Shown here piece by piece: positions 36,764-49,963 of a stretch of DNA of 64,000 nucleotides. The translations under genes and the position numbers were made by a program. The stretch is from positions 51,667,574 to 51,731,573 of the forward strand of contig CM067360.1 of NCBI GenBank assembly GCA_034401795.1. Direction: 5' to 3'. Every line of letters starts with the position of its first letter. The first letter of the stretch is position 1. Below the pieces are notes generated by a model, which saw only the letters and a list, made by a program, of their open reading frames with translations, had not been told where the DNA came from and made no database searches. Origin of the DNA: Chaetoderma sp. LZ-2023a (lineage: Eukaryota > Mollusca > Caudofoveata > Chaetodermatida > Chaetodermatidae).

Positions 36764-36990
36764 TAACCCACGATTTTTCTTTACTAAAATTTCAAATTTA
36801 TCTTAGAAAATCTCCATTTGCAGACCAAGAGAAGACTATTTTTGAAAAATTACTACTAGAATAACTGGCTCTGTTATCGGGCCAGTCATTCCAGCGGTAC
36901 ATTTTCAAAATGGTCTTCTCATGGTCTGCAAATGGAGATTTCTGAAGACCACTGCAGAAGCCCTTTTTTGCTTATACGAGTGTTATAGGG
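36764..36990. repeat. Family B palindromic MITE (copy 9), well preserved
   Basis: AACCCTTTAACCC, then GCAGACCAAGAGAAGACT, TAACTGGCTCTGTTATCGGG, CCAGTCATTCCAGCGG, and CTTCTCATGGTCTGCAAATG. Confidence 0.9.
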
Positions 36991-36994
36991 TGAA

Positions 36995-37425
36995 GTGGCT
37001 GTATTCCTCCTATATCTGACTACTGATCTGCGCGGTGGATTTTCACGCGCTAGTTGTGTTTTATTGCTTTCTGTCCACCAGGTCTTTGTTACAGATGCTT
37101 TACATAGGTAAAGAGATAAATCCAATTTGTTTATAGATTCTGGTAAACTATTTATACATGTGTGCGGAAAGATGAATGTAATGTTTAAAGGAATCTCTAG
37201 AATACCTCGAAAGCCCAGATCATTTGTTTTCTGTATATACCTACACACAGACGTCTACATTATCTAAACCGTGTGAATTCTACTCCCGGCCTGAGAGGGC
37301 TTGGTAGAGCTGCGGGTCTGGTGGGTACGCCTATAGTCTGTCCATGCATTCTCGCATACATTTTAGTAATTGATTTATCAAAAGATGTAATTTCAGTAAA
37401 AATATTGCTCACGCTGCCGAATGAG
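36995..37425. other. No recognisable gene
   Basis: A 109-codon minus frame at 36919-37248 overlaps family B and has no motif. Confidence 0.4.
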
Positions 37426-37428
37426 AGC

Positions 37429-37550
37429 CGTCGTCTGTCCGACTGTCCGTCTGACCATCCATCCGCCCGTCCGCCCCCCCCCCGCGCCCGCCCGCCCGTG
37501 CGCCCGCCCGCCCGCCTGCCTGTATGTCCGTCCGTCCGTCTAGGCGTCCA

Positions 37551-37649
<99 letters not shown>

Positions 37650-37650
37650 T
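37429..37650. repeat. CCGT/CCGC then TCTG microsatellite
   Basis: Degenerate CCGTCCGCC start, then about 98 bp of pure TCTG (37551-37648). Long frames across it on both strands are artefacts. Confidence 0.97.
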
Positions 37651-37654
37651 GCTA

Positions 37655-39505
37655 CCCGATTTGCTGTCTGCATTGCTGCATGCGTGCTCGCCCGCATATA
37701 CGACCACCCATCAGCCTGCCCACTCGCCAGCCTGCTGCCTTGCTGTCTGTCTAGATTTCAAAATTTCCTGACGAGACGGATCCGGAAGCGTCTAGTTTCA
37801 CACCGCAACACTAACAAGTCGGGTTATAAGAGTATGTCGCTGAAGGCCTTGTTATCCTATTCTAGCTGACACTCTAACTATATGAAACAATTGCTATGAG
37901 GTAAGAAATAATATAGGAAGGAATTTGTCAGAAAACTGTTGCTGCCTTCCAACGGCCAAATCTCCAATTTAAGATATCCCCAAACATTCAACAACTTAAT
38001 TGGCTGCACAGCAATCGACTCGCTAAGGTGTCAACGACGTACCGGACGATCGGCAGGTGAGGGGCCAAGCATCTGGTGTCGACTGACAAAGCGTGGTCTC
38101 CTAAGATATATATATATATATGTGTGTCGTGATAAATGTCATTCTGTGTCTATCATAGGTACACTAAAGGCATGTGTTTCATCCATAACAACAGCGTGGC
38201 ATTATTTGCAAAGCTACATGTTACGTTTATCCCTTTTAGGTTGATCCGTCGTTATGTCGTTTTCGTTCGTTCATTAAATCGGGCAGGTAAATTACAAATT
38301 GACAAATAATGTCGCTTAGCAACATAGGGCCTACATAATCATAGCGCTAATGACGTCTTATCAGAATGAATATATGGCACTCGCCAAGACATTGTATAAT
38401 AAACGTGATGAAGAATGTAATACAAAATTTCTGTTATGCCATATATCTATATTTACCATCCAGTCCGAATGCACTTCTGCGCGTAATATATAAAGAACCA
38501 ATTCAGCTGTTGCCGCAGTAAATAAATATAAACACACCACACAGCATAATAAAAGACGCTACCAACAAGGTGATTACCTTATAGAGGATCTGGAACAAGG
38601 TCCCATTTCATATCACTATTATTAACAGAGGCGAAAAGTATCGCAATGCGCGAGCCCTAGCGACTGCAATGCGATAATCTTCGACGAGATTGATAATTAT
38701 AGTACTACGAAATGGGACCGAAGTTGAGATTCAATGTGTCATATGAACTCATATTTTGACAAATTGTCCAATACAGGTTATCCGTGATACCAATTTGAAC
38801 GCGCCGACCAGCTCTTGTCCTTTTCGTCGCTGCGACACATCACTTGCTAAGAGACTTATCGGACTTGAAATTGCATTTAAACCAACCAAATTTACTAACC
38901 TGTTTCCCAACTAGTATATACGTCGCAAAGTATCCGGAGTTGTTTGCATGTTCGCCATCGGCGTCCCTAGGGCGCATTTTAGTTGTCACGGGACAGCGGG
39001 ATTATTACGCATTATCTAACCAATGGAAATCTTCCGTTGACTATCGCGCGTGTGTTTATATCAAGAAATATGGAGCGGGCATTGATTATGATAAATCGTG
39101 CTATTGATCGCTTTGCTAGAGAGCGGATTATTCTATGATAAATCAGCGTCACACACATCAAGAGCAATCGCTGATTGAAAATCATCACAAGTCCATTTTT
39201 CCAAATTAAATTAAATTAACTGCGATATTTGCGGCCTATGTAGCGTTATCTGAGCTGTGATACTATTTCCCAGATTTGAATATGTATTCAAAATACATGT
39301 TCTTCCCATGTCGTGGTTTCTTGGCAGGTGCCAATCAATGTAGAAAAGTCATATGTATGTTAAAAGAGATGGCGGCGCGAATCCAGATCTAATTAGTCCT
39401 TAATCTTGCAGATGTTTCGGGAGTCAGGGACTTTTCCGGATGCACCCATATCCACATGCTGTTCATTGGTAACGTGCTTCTAGAGTGTTAAGAAGGTCAT
39501 GTAAC
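37655..39505. other. No recognisable gene
   Basis: About 1.8 kb with only a small family A core trace (37935-38000) and a short AT run (38108-38122). The ATG frames here are short and without motifs. Confidence 0.4.
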
Positions 39506-39511
39506 CGTGGA

Positions 39512-39862
39512 CAATGGACCTTTCCAAGTGTATACATTGATCATATGACGTCATATGACGTTATAATCAACTACGCAACGGGTATCCTGACGTCATAATC
39601 ATGAAATCATGAATGATTCGAAATAGTCCGTCTTTAACGCTTAATAGTCCGAAACGTTGTACGAATTGTGTGTCTTTGCTATTTAATAAACACGCAGCAA
39701 TATCACCCGATCGAAATATGTTCAAAATATGCAACAGCTTACCTGCATAGTTTTCTGGAAATTGATAGTCATGGAGTTCAGAAATCGATCGACCACAACA
39801 CGAACGATGTATGGGGGAGGTTAGCTATTGATGGGCATATCTAAAACTGGAAACGTCCATTG
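39512..39862 (-). repeat. Family A MITE, complete short copy defining both termini
   Basis: Starts CAATGGACCTTTCCA and ends TGGAAACGTCCATTG, a 15-bp inverted terminal repeat with one mismatch. The left core arm is missing. TGACGTCA lies at 39546-39553 and 39588-39595. No target duplication is obvious. Confidence 0.9.
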
Positions 39863-39869
39863 CATCCAT

Positions 39870-40415
39870 CTTTTGCCGAGCACTGTCCATACCACGACCG
39901 CGGGTCAATTCGCTATGATATGTGCATTTTATGGACCGCATTAGAACCTGCTCCATTACCTGATCCGGGTGTAGACCGGCCAGAAACGCACACTTCTGCG
40001 CACTGTGATGGAAGCTTCCTGAACAAATTTCTCTTTTAATCATCAATGTATCTTGTGTGGATGCAGCATTACATACGAGTTAATCATTGCACATTTCGCA
40101 GCTGATGCGGGCTGTAGCAGCAAATAGACTAAAAAACACCTGTAGTTAATACGTGCACCCAGCACCTACAGTTCATTTAAACTTACGATGTTCTCTTTCG
40201 GAATATTGGGATACAATTCATTCAAGAGATCCTGTATTGCGTCATTTGCCTGGGCCTCGGCCATTGTACAATCATTAGGTCCATTATTTCCATATTCTCG
40301 TAATTACCAGTCGATGCTTGTTCACTGCGTATCATCAGATTCCTATACACATGTGGTGGTGAACTGATCAAACCTCTAGGTTTAGTCACACTTCGCATTA
40401 CCAGAGTATCCATCT
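39870..40415. other. No recognisable feature
   Basis: Unassigned sequence. Confidence 0.4.
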
Positions 40416-40417
40416 CT

Positions 40418-40799
40418 AAATCTCACGTCATATGATGTCATAATTAGCAAAGCGGCGTGTAGGATGACGCCATAACCATTAGGTCATAGAAGGTTATATT
40501 TATCCCGTCTTTAACTCGTAATAGTCCGGCCCGATGTACGAATTGTGCGTCTCTACTATTTAATAAACATGTTGTTGAATATTTTGAAACCAATTTGACT
40601 GGACGCTGTTGCTGCCATAGGCAACAACAGCGTCCAGTCAAATTGGTTTCAAAATATTCAATACCTTACTTGTATAGTTTTCTGTAAATTGATAGTCAAT
40701 GAGTTCAAAGATCGGCCGATCCCAACACGAGCGAGGTGTGGGTGGAGCTTAGCTAGAGGTGGCCAGGTGGGCGGGGCATAGCTAAAAATGGAAAGGTGT
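40418..40799 (-). repeat. Family A MITE copy with the best-preserved core
   Basis: About 41-bp arms at 40574-40614 and 40621-40661 pair almost perfectly (TGGACGCTGTTGCTGCC; its complement carries one or two changes). It ends ATGGAAAGGTG. Confidence 0.92.
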
Positions 40800-40939
40800 A
40801 TTCAAAGTGCGATACTCATAAATGCCCTTACATGTCGAATGGAACAGTCTGCTGAAGTGCAAAGATGAGTCTTTGAAGCTGAGAACGTGTGCTATTGATC
40901 AGAACACTGCTGTAGATAGAGTTGCGGCTCTACCATTTA

Positions 40940-41058
40940 AACCGAAAAAAAGAGGAAGAAAGAAGAAAAAAAGAAAAAGAAGAAGATGAAGAAGAAGAAG
41001 TTTAGGAGAGGAAGGGGAGGTGAAGAAGAAGAAGAAGAAGAAGAAGAAGAAGAAGAAG
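40940..41058. repeat. GAA polypurine microsatellite
   Basis: Imperfect AAAGAAG, then clean GAA from about 41024. Confidence 0.93.
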
Positions 41059-41059
41059 C

Positions 41060-41425
41060 GTCTTTCATACCACTTTACCGTACATTCTACAACATGTTAA
41101 ACTTCACATTACTCTAAAATATTAATACAATTTTGGGTTTACTGTTTCACTAGATATATAAATTATGGATTATATCACTGATACAGAAGAAGCTGGTGAC
41201 AAATAGAAGAAAGACCCTGCGTGACCATAATAATCTTAATTTATACGCAGGTTAATATCCCCTGGCTAACATATACCTTATGCACACGATGCATTTATTC
41301 ATTGTAATTTGCAGATACAATGATACGTCAACTCCACTTTAATTACGACGAATTGCTTTGCAGAGGTAATTGTGGTGGCTGGAAAGAAATGTTGATGAAC
41401 CTGTGTGACATTGTTGTTCTATTAC
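41060..41425. other. No recognisable feature
   Basis: AT-rich unassigned sequence. Confidence 0.4.
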
Positions 41426-41426
41426 G

Positions 41427-41807
41427 ATGAACTGTTCCAGTTGTAGCTTTGCCCCGCCCATCTCCAGCTAAGCTCCACCCACACTTTACCTGTGATGCGA
41501 TCGATAGACCCCTGAACTCCCAGAAAACTATACATTTAACCAGTCGAACATTTAGAAACTAATTTTACTGGGTGTTGTTGTTGCCTATGGCAGCAACGGC
41601 GCCCAGTCAAATTCGTTTCAAAATATTAGGCATAATGTGTATTAAATAATAAAGACATGCAATTCGTAAAACATGTCGAACTACTAAGCGCTTAAGATGG
41701 ACTGAATTGAGTCATTCACGCTGTAATTGATTATGACATCATCCTACACGTCACGTAGTTGTTTATGACGTCACATGATGGATGTATAAACTGGAAAGGT
41801 CCATTGT
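41427..41807 (+). repeat. Family A MITE copy, nearly full length
   Basis: GTTCCAGTTGTAGC start; core with TTACTGGGTGTTGTTGTTGCC and its partner arm; TGACGTCA at 41766-41773; end AAACTGGAAAGGTCCATTG. Confidence 0.92.
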
Positions 41808-41922
41808 ATTATTAGTCTCTCAACTCGTTCTGTCCTTCTATGAGAAGAGCTACAAGTATCAACAAGTAGACGGAGGCGACCTAACTCAAGCTAATTCAGC
41901 AAGTTAGTCTGTTGCAACTTTG

Positions 41923-41989
41923 ATGTTATCTTTTCGGCTAATCTCTCTGACATTATCAGTTATCGTTAATTCACCCATACATCTAGTCA
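41923..41989 (+). CDS. Possible signal-peptide exon of the nicotinic receptor (candidate 2)
   Basis: An ATG opens 22 residues beginning MLSFRLISLTLSVIV, a plausible signal-peptide hydrophobic core. The frame then gives one base and GT (A|gtgtat), again phase 1, which would make the junction codon AAC. It sits only about 320 bp before the first secure exon. The donor consensus is weak, and the other introns are 2.5-6.2 kb, so this is no better supported than the candidate at 15910. Confidence 0.2.
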
Positions 41990-42277
41990 GTGTATATGCC
42001 AGCTGATTACACAATTTAATCCCATTGTTAACTTTTTTCTGAAAACTGGCATGGTCCAGTATTCACCACAGCCTAATAAAGCGCCATTTTCCTTTGAAAT
42101 TTAAGTGAATGTCGGTAGACTACTCACTTCCGCCGATTGCGATTCAAGAAGAAACTGTGTGATATTCGAAGGACCCTAGACTACTCTCGCATTGTGTCCA
42201 GTATGAGTATCATCATAATGCTTGACACGTACTGATGTCAATCAATCACAAGAAAGTAATGCTACATATATACCATA

Positions 42278-42297
42278 TTGTTGTTGTTGTTGTTGTT
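42278..42297. repeat. TTG repeat in the polypyrimidine region of intron 1
   Basis: Short TTG array just upstream of the acceptor tttgctttacag. Confidence 0.85.
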
Positions 42298-42307
42298 TGC
42301 TTTACAG

Positions 42308-42453
42308 ACTCTTTGCAAGGAAAGTACCAGAAGTTGTTGCTACGCTATTTGTTTGATGATCAAGAATATGACCGGCTGGAACGGCCCGTGATTCATGAAA
42401 ACGAGACAGTCACAGTTAGATTTAACATTACTCTACAACAAATTATAGACGTG
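42308..42453 (+). CDS. CHRNA7-like: Nicotinic acetylcholine receptor alpha subunit, mature N-terminus exon (alpha7 exon 2 equivalent)
   Basis: First secure exon of a ligand-gated cation channel subunit. Acceptor tttgctttacag, donor gtatgt, entry phase 1, exit phase 0. After the split first codon it encodes SLQGKYQKLLLRYL, then DRLERPV, then VTVRFNITLQQIIDV: the N-terminal helix, the conserved LERPV and the first beta strand. Two N-glycosylation sequons (NET, NIT) are visible. It is 146 bp against 140 bp in vertebrate alpha7; the difference is two extra residues before the DRLERPV segment. The protein would be extracellular here, forming the ligand-binding domain of a pentamer. Confidence 0.95.
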
Positions 42454-42621
42454 GTATGTATAGAAACTCAGGACAATAATAACTCTGAGCGCTTGAATCG
42501 CCTCACTCTACACGATCCATTTATTTGTGTAATTTGTGTTACAGAGAGTAAAGGACAAACATGTCCTATACCCACGTCGTTCGTTGATATGTTTTAATAG
42601 GGATGTCCTGAGGTTAACAGC

Positions 42622-42930
42622 GCCTGTTTTAGAAACAATGCTGTTGAAAGCTGTTGATGTTGTATTTTAGCTTTTGACCCTACACTTGGTACACGTCTTC
42701 GAGACCCCAGTGACAAAATCCAACACTAGTTGGACGAGGATCTCCCAGTACAATCAGAATTATTAAAATGTGTCATTGGTTCATTTTCAAAACTGTTGCT
42801 GTAAGCTGTTGCTGCTGCTCTTTAGTTCTTTACCCCAAAATTACCAGCCATCTTCGATACCCCACGGGCAAGTTCTCCCCCAAGTTTGAATAAGATCCCT
42901 CTAGAAAGAACAGAGTTATTCAACTGTCTT
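42622..42930. repeat. Diverged tandem duplication, about 165-bp units
   Basis: Two units share GCTGTTG words, then TTTAG, then CATCTTCGA(G/T)ACCCC, then GGGCAAG- or TCTCCC-type endings. Confidence 0.45.
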
Positions 42931-43384
42931 AAGAACAACAAGAGGAAGAAGAAGAAAAAAAGACGAAGAAGGATAAGAGGAAAATGAAGCAACACTCTAT
43001 GCTCTCGTTAACCTTTGCGTCTAGCGACCGGGTAAAACCCCCGCACTTTGTAGTACACGGAATAGTAAAAGTGATAAACGTTTGGAAACACGTTAATATG
43101 TAGTGTGTAAACGCCTCCTTAAAACAACACGCTCTTGCGTAAGGGCGATTAAGGACACCAGTCAACCGTGACTAATTGATTAGTTACATGCATCTCTGCT
43201 TATTCGATAACACGCGTATTCGTAGTTATTATGCCATGCTAATTGGGACCGGGGTCGATAACGCGAAGGTGTATCGCGCAATTCTCAGGAGGAGATAACT
43301 CCTGATTGCCCTCGAGAGTCTGGAGGTTACTGCTCGTTTGGCGCCATGCCCCGTGTCTTACCGATTTAACGGCTGCATTTGGTC

Positions 43385-43555
43385 AAGAATGTACAAATAT
43401 TTAATTGTTAAATGTCCATTTGCGGGCCACGATAAGATTACTTTAAATTGTACCGCTAGAATTCCATTTCAGCAGTAAAACGTCAGAAATTGTCTTATAT
43501 TTGCCTGTAAATGGACATTCCTCATGATCAGTGAATATGCCACTCTTGGCACGCA
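43385..43555. repeat. Family B palindromic MITE (copy 10), apex deleted
   Basis: GTCCATTTGCGGGCCACGAT at the left and TGCCTGTAAATGGACATTCC at the right; the ACTGGCTCG apex is lost. Confidence 0.75.
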
Positions 43556-44718
43556 TTACATACGATAGAACGGCTGCACTGGTGACTCATCAGCCATTGC
43601 GTAACAGCCTACTAGAGAAAGATGCTCGAACGACAATCGACCTGTCCAATAGTGCCATATATGAATGTTTAAATTGTTTGTGCTTGAGGGTGAGTGAAAG
43701 CTGCTGGATGAAACAGTGCTATCATGGTAGCAAATAAAACGTTCTTTCGTTGGCATGAAGTGTGCCACTGCCCTCATTGGTTAGTTTCACACATATCAAA
43801 CATGTATGGTGATGCTAAATTAGCGCACGAACAAATAACTCAAAAGGAGTAGTCAGGATCCATTATCACTAGAATCGATAGCACACCTGTCTTTTGCCAG
43901 AGTAGGTGTTCACATACCTGAATGTTTATTGCACCCTACACTCAATTGTTATCATGCCATGACATTCGATGCCATGCTATCAATGGGAGGCGTTATGTCG
44001 TCCTCAGTTTGGAACGATGCTGAGATACTGCAATACAGTTTGGCATGGCGATATCCTGTTCCACAAGGCGTCTCAACAAAACTATGAATAATCAGATACA
44101 CAATGGGCAAACTAATACCTACACGATTCACGCTCTGAATAACACAATTTTACTAAGCGGCATGTAACATAGGTAAGCCAGAGACGATGAAATCAAGGCA
44201 AAATCGAAGTATTTCTGTAGCGGGTGGCTTGGTGCAGTTACGGCAGGCTACACGTTCTGATTCCACCATCTCGCGGTTTCAACGTTGCGCCGAACCTTTG
44301 CAACCTTTCCATTTTCGAAAACATATTGTAGCTGCTGGTCAGTTGCTATTACACATAATTGTGCTGTAAAGAATTGTAGGGCATTCGTGGTGTGTCCTTT
44401 TTGATAACGATGTTCTGGTTACGTTTATTATTACCAGTGGGTGGGTTAAATCGTGCCGGCCTGGGAATTGGAACATGGAAAAACAACCACCACCCGAAGA
44501 AACGCATACCATTCATTACACACCTTGAATACAAATATGTTTTTATTAGGAGAGTGATGGCCACTCGTTTTAGTCATAGTATTAGCCATAATTGGTATTG
44601 TACTTATAGAAATCGGTAAATTCACAAATATTTCATTACACTTTCTGAAGATTATTTTTTCTTTATTCTATAGTTGATCAGTGAAAAACAAACTCACTTG
44701 TCTGAGATTGTCAATACA

Positions 44719-44784
<66 letters not shown>

Positions 44785-44806
44785 CTCCTCCTCCTCCTTC
44801 TCCTCC
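44719..44806. repeat. CT then CTC microsatellite
   Basis: About 62 bp of CT followed by CTC units. Confidence 0.97.
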
Positions 44807-44985
44807 CGCGGAACGCTGTCTACATACCGCATGGTCTAAATACCTACGCTGCTATTTCGCATTGCCGTATTACGTTAGTAAGCACAGTCTCCTGGAGCCA
44901 GATACAGGGTATACACATAAACATTGAATTCGTTTTGCTAGGAAGCTGGCAACAGTGGCGCCCCCATCCTAGCGTATGTCAAGGC

Positions 44986-45065
44986 AAAACTTCGTATTAC
45001 CATCCAAAACTTCGTATTACCATGCAGAACTTCGTATTACCATGCAAAACCTCGTATTACCACCA
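44986..45065. repeat. 20-bp tandem repeat, four copies
   Basis: Four units of AAAACTTCGTATTACCATGC type with one or two changes each. Confidence 0.9.
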
Positions 45066-45371
45066 TACCAGTAACTCTGAAGTGCTATGCTACAACCTGA
45101 CGCTAACATTGCCAGCCTTTAGTCAAACATACTAATTTTCTTTCACAATATCCTGACCTATTTGTTTTCTATGCTGGTTCACTGCCATCTTTATCACAGT
45201 TGTATTTGTCAATACGATGCAATGCACATTATTGGCCTATGGGTACGCATTGACGGCATATGGCAATTCGACTGTTTTAATTTCAAAATCCCATCGCTAT
45301 CTTCTTACTGAAAAGTGGCCTTTGTGCCGGAGTTGTATTAGAAAGCATCAATATTCACAGGAACAATGTGC

Positions 45372-45608
45372 TTAACCATTTAATGGTCAAATTTGGTGAG
45401 GAAAATCTAAATGTTCATATTGAATATCCATTGACAGGCCAACAGAAGCCTATTTTTGGAAGTTTACCACTGGAATGACTGGCTCTGTCATCTAGCAAGC
45501 CATTCCAGTGGTAAGATTTAAAAAATAGGCTTCTCTTGGCCTGTAAATGGATATTCATCAAGACCCCCGCAAAGGCCGATTTTGGCCGGTCTAACCAGTA
45601 AAGTGGTA
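45372..45608. repeat. Family B palindromic MITE (copy 11), full length
   Basis: From TTAACCATTTAATGGTC to AAAGTGGTAA. The inner arms are nearly perfect: CACTGGAATGACTGGCTC and its complement, flanked by AGAAGCCTATTTTT and its complement. Confidence 0.9.
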
Positions 45609-48600
45609 AACAATGCTACGGGGGAATTACGTCAGGCCAATCCAGTGCCAAGCAATGCAAAACAAGAATTCTGGCGATTTTATAACGAATGTGGCAGGAA
45701 GCCAGCCTCCTCGTTGTGCAGCGCGTTTGGGCGCATATTTCCAAAAACGAATAATAACCTAACTACATTCTGTACTTCCAAATGCCACAGTTCTGTTTTT
45801 AGTTGCCTTCCGGGAGCTAGTTCTGGTTAATCAGCCATTGAAGTTGCACACATATTTCTCAGAGCTGTCAAGTCGGATGTAAGTCGATAGAGTGCATCCT
45901 GCCAGCATGGCCTTTTCCTGGCGCAGAACCCAGACCCCGTGAAATTGATTACCTTAGGGCATGACGACTACCACTATCATTATTTTTTCTGAACTCGTGT
46001 AGAAATTTGAACGTCTCTCGGAATATGTAATTGATTTTCTTTCATCGTTGTATATGCGTTGTCAGTTTACGACAAAATGCACAGTTAAATTTCATCCACA
46101 AGCCGAGATCATTCAAGCAGTAACAGATCTGGGTCTATTCCCATATAGCATGTAAGGAAACACAAACTGTAATACCAAAGTGAAAATAATATTAATACTC
46201 ACATTAATACAATTCTGGCTGGCGCGAATGAACCGACGACTCAATATAATACTGCCATATGGATTCGTTTGTCGCAAATGTATGTTCAACGCGTTCTTTT
46301 TCTACAACAGTTCAGCTATTTACGTCCGTTCCATACGTCTGTTACTTATTCTTTAGTGTAGCACTGCATTCATTGTCTATTCATTGACAACACACATGTT
46401 GATCTAGAATATTGTCAATTGTATGCTGATGCCTAGGTTCCGCGTGCTATGGAGTGACATATTCTCACATTGCGCTTCGCATAACATGCACATGTTGCAA
46501 CCACATGTGTACCATTTAACTTTGTGTCCAGGATCATCCACACATATACTTCATACGTAGTATCTAGCTGAGAGGCTCGGCGTGTACACTATGTTACTAT
46601 TTGTACCCGTTAAGTGAACTAGTATTGTAGGCCAAAAATGAGGGCAACCCAGCAATCGCTGTGCACGCGTCTGTAGTATCATCTATGACCAAATTCGGGA
46701 CAAAATTAAGGTGTAGGGTAACTAAAAGTATGTTAATTATGTGATCAAATATCTTAGAATAGTAACTGTCAATCAAATGAGTGTGTTAGGGCCTTTGTGT
46801 AACAAGAAATCAATTATGGAAATATTAAATCTTTTCGGATCACCAGAGGTCAAAATGTCATCAAAAGTGATCGCTCATGACAAGTTTCGTATTGCATGAC
46901 TAAAATGTAATTTAAGCTTATTGCCTTAATGATTCAGAGGCTGGTTAGCGGAATACACCTATATGTTATAACTCAACTTTTAATACTGTGTCAAGCACAC
47001 ATCTCTTGTGTGAATAATTGCAGTACTTTAAAACCTATCAACACCAATACTCTTTATGATCACGCTGGATCATTTAATTATGGCATATCTTAAATCAACA
47101 GCCTAGGGTAGCTGAGCACGTCTGGAATGGCAAATCTCATATTTAAGCAGATGCCGATTGATTTTTCAACTAGTACCCCATCCTGGCTAAGATGTAAATT
47201 CGGCTAACACAGCCACTGCTGTGAAAGCAATACCGTTACTTATCCTGTTCTTGATTACTCTGATATTTACAATACCTACACCCTGCATGGCACACCATTC
47301 GGCATACCTATCCGGCACATAGGATTTGCGTACACACATGAACAGATGGGAAAAGTGTACATTTCTGCTTTCCGAATGCTTGGTAGAAACATTTCTTCGT
47401 CTGCCTTAATTCCATCCAAAATGGGAATCAGAACTTGGGGTCGAGTGGCAAGTATAGAAATCCTCTGATATGTTGTAAACACTGCTCTCAATAAGTGCTG
47501 GTGTGGCATGACTAGTTCGAGGAAGTTGTAGTCGCGCATCTACTGTACACAACGAGGAGCGGCTGTATGGAGATGGATCAGGACTGCATCCAATTTTAAA
47601 TAGAAAAGGAGCTAGAATTCAATGTGACCCTATAGACAAGCTAACCTGCACCATTCTCTTGCTCAATATGTACTGTGAATTCGAATCGGGATCACGTAAT
47701 AATGGTAAGTGTTGTTGAATAGAGATATAATTCTCCTCAGATCAACGTAGTACTCTAGATAGAAGCTGTACTCCTGTATCTGTGATACTCATATATGTCA
47801 TATGTGCCTATGTACTAATACGTAAAATGACTCAGAATAAGGTATGATCGCCGCGTGTACTTATTTAAATCAATTATTTCCAAATGTGACATATCTTCAA
47901 ATGTTTTAATAACTGCATGTGGTTTACAATTAATGAGAGCAAAGAACTCTATTTCTACAGGAAACGTCATTTTACTAATGCGGACATTCACTTTTTCCAA
48001 CATAATTAATCTCTTAACAGGATGAAAAGAACCAGATTCTACTTTCAAACGTTTGGCTAATAATGGTAAGTTGTATTATCCTTTTGATACCAAGGATCAC
48101 ATATGAACATTCTTCTTTTGTTGGCCAAAATGGCTGTAGTGCCGTTATCCAACCTTGCACCCTTTCTCTATAGTATGCTGACGAGCGCGTCATTCATTCG
48201 TTGTGTGTGTAGATCACAATTGGGCGCTGACACAGCCTTATTATTACACTGTCCGTACGTCAGTCAGTGTATATGTGTGTTGTTCAACCAGATTGAAACA
48301 GTTTTGTCAGTGCCACCCTTCTGTTGGAACCTGATTGCTGAATTGATTTCTTATATAAATTATTTCCCAATTTGACATTTTATATCAAAAGCTAATTTCA
48401 AACATTTAAACAATTTTTAAATACCTAGCGAAATGTATTAACTCACCTAGTGCAATATTAAATTTTAATTACCATTCAATGTTTGTATCGACAACCATCT
48501 GATGGCTTCATGGCGGATGTCAGATTTATAGTGCATCTGCACTACAATGCACTATTAATGACCCCCCAGCAATCAGCTTCCAATCAGCGAATTGCATCCA

Positions 48601-48665
48601 CTGGTGACATGCGCATCATTAGTAATGTTTGTGTTATTTGTGGGGAATCTTCATTTCTTTCACAG

Positions 48666-48710
48666 GATGAAAAGAATCAAATTTTTCACACAAACGCCTG
48701 GTTATCGATG
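48666..48710 (+). CDS. CHRNA7-like: Nicotinic receptor 45-bp exon (alpha7 exon 3 equivalent)
   Basis: Encodes DEKNQIFHTNAWLSM, phase 0 on both sides. Acceptor tcatttctttcacag, strong donor gtaagt. Length is exactly that of the vertebrate alpha7 exon 3, and DEKNQ plus NxWLxM are its signature. It forms the beta strand leading to the loop D tryptophan. In-frame codons on both sides of the splice sites are intronic. Confidence 0.95.
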
Positions 48711-49249
48711 GTAAGTGGCTGCCATGACATCTCCTGCTTTCCAAACAAAACTAACGGTCTGTTTTCTTGATAACACATGCTATTACTAAATACTTTCAGT
48801 AACCCAGAGCGTTTAGTTTGCTAGACTTTATGGTTCGTGGAATGACGAAATTCATTTACAGAAACGCTAATCCGACGACCTTCCGCCGACCCCGTCTGTG
48901 ATTCACAGGACGTAGTTGTCTGGCCCAACAACGTTTGTGTAGGTGTTCAGAACTGCGGTAGTATGTCTGGATTCAACACTTTTTGGGGTTGTTAACTTTA
49001 TTTCCATACATGGCCAGATTTATGCCAGAATTTTAATTGGGAAGTAATTTTAACAACCTCGACGGCAGCTGGGCTAGCAGAGTCGTGCCTTAAGGTCAGC
49101 AGGCGTTAGTGATATTCAGTGTATCTCCTCTTTGATTTGCTATGTTAGTAAGCATATATTGTCGCATTATATTCTCCCCTTTTGCGTTTCTACATCTTAA
49201 CACTGTTCATTTGATTATTATTCGACTAACTATAATTTAATCCTAGTCT

Positions 49250-49478
49250 TTAACCATTTCTTTGAGAAGTCTGCCAAAACCTGCCTCTGCAGTGTTCTTG
49301 AGAAATTTCCAAAGGGAATATTATTTTTGAGACTTTACCACTGAAGTGACTGGCTCGATAATTGAGCCGGTCATTCCAATGGTAAATCTTAAAACCTGTA
49401 TTCTATTGGTCTGCAAATCGGCATTTAGAAAACAAATATGTAGATTTTCCAGACCAAATTTAGCCCTTACAGTGTTAA
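49250..49478. repeat. Family B palindromic MITE (copy 12)
   Basis: TTTAACCATTTC, CCAAAACCTGCCTCTGCAGTG, then CTGAAGTGACTGGCTCG, GAGCCGGTCATTCCAATGG, ending CCCTTACAGTGTTAA. Confidence 0.88.
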
Positions 49479-49963
49479 ATTATGGCATGTATCTCTGTGT
49501 GGCATGTACTCATATGTGGTCACGTCTCCTCCATACCACGAGTCTACTGCTTTCTCATAGATGATTGACCTTCAAGCTGGCTTGCATGACCAATGTAGCA
49601 CATACTCTAACTATTCTATTCACATTCTTATCGGCGTCATATTCTGATCTATGTGTTGCAAGTCAGTGTGCCTGCTTTTGTCATTTGCATTCGCACCATT
49701 TCCGTGCCACTGTAAAAGGTACAGAGAATAAAGCACAGCGCTCGTCAGTTTCATTGTAATACTATACATAATACATCAATGCATCTACATTCCGATCCCC
49801 ATATTCATAGATATTGTACTTCTGACGTCATGGATCACATTACGTTAATGACAAGTTTGTAATATATTGGTAAACTCGCTACGTTTATGTGCTAAATAGT
49901 CTTTCTATATACAACTAATTTAGAAGTTTCCCGAGGTAAGAACATGTGTGACACTGCCATATC

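Larger units (their letters stand above)
42454..48665 (+). other. Receptor intron after the N-terminus exon (6.2 kb)
   Basis: Contains a diverged tandem pair (42622-42930), family B copies at 43385 and 45372, a CT/CTC microsatellite at 44719 and a 20-bp tandem repeat at 44986. No full family A copy was seen, unlike the other large intervals. The rest, especially 46.0-48.6 kb, is unassigned. An 87-codon minus frame at 47276-47539 was not recognised. Confidence 0.8.

Noticed and set aside
37260-37869. 198-codon plus and 145-codon minus frames
   Set aside because: Carried by the TCTG/CCGC repeat, which lacks stops; flanks show no protein motif.
47276-47539. 87-codon minus frame as a gene
   Set aside because: No recognised motif, no ATG-based start evident, inside a receptor intron; could not be supported without a search.
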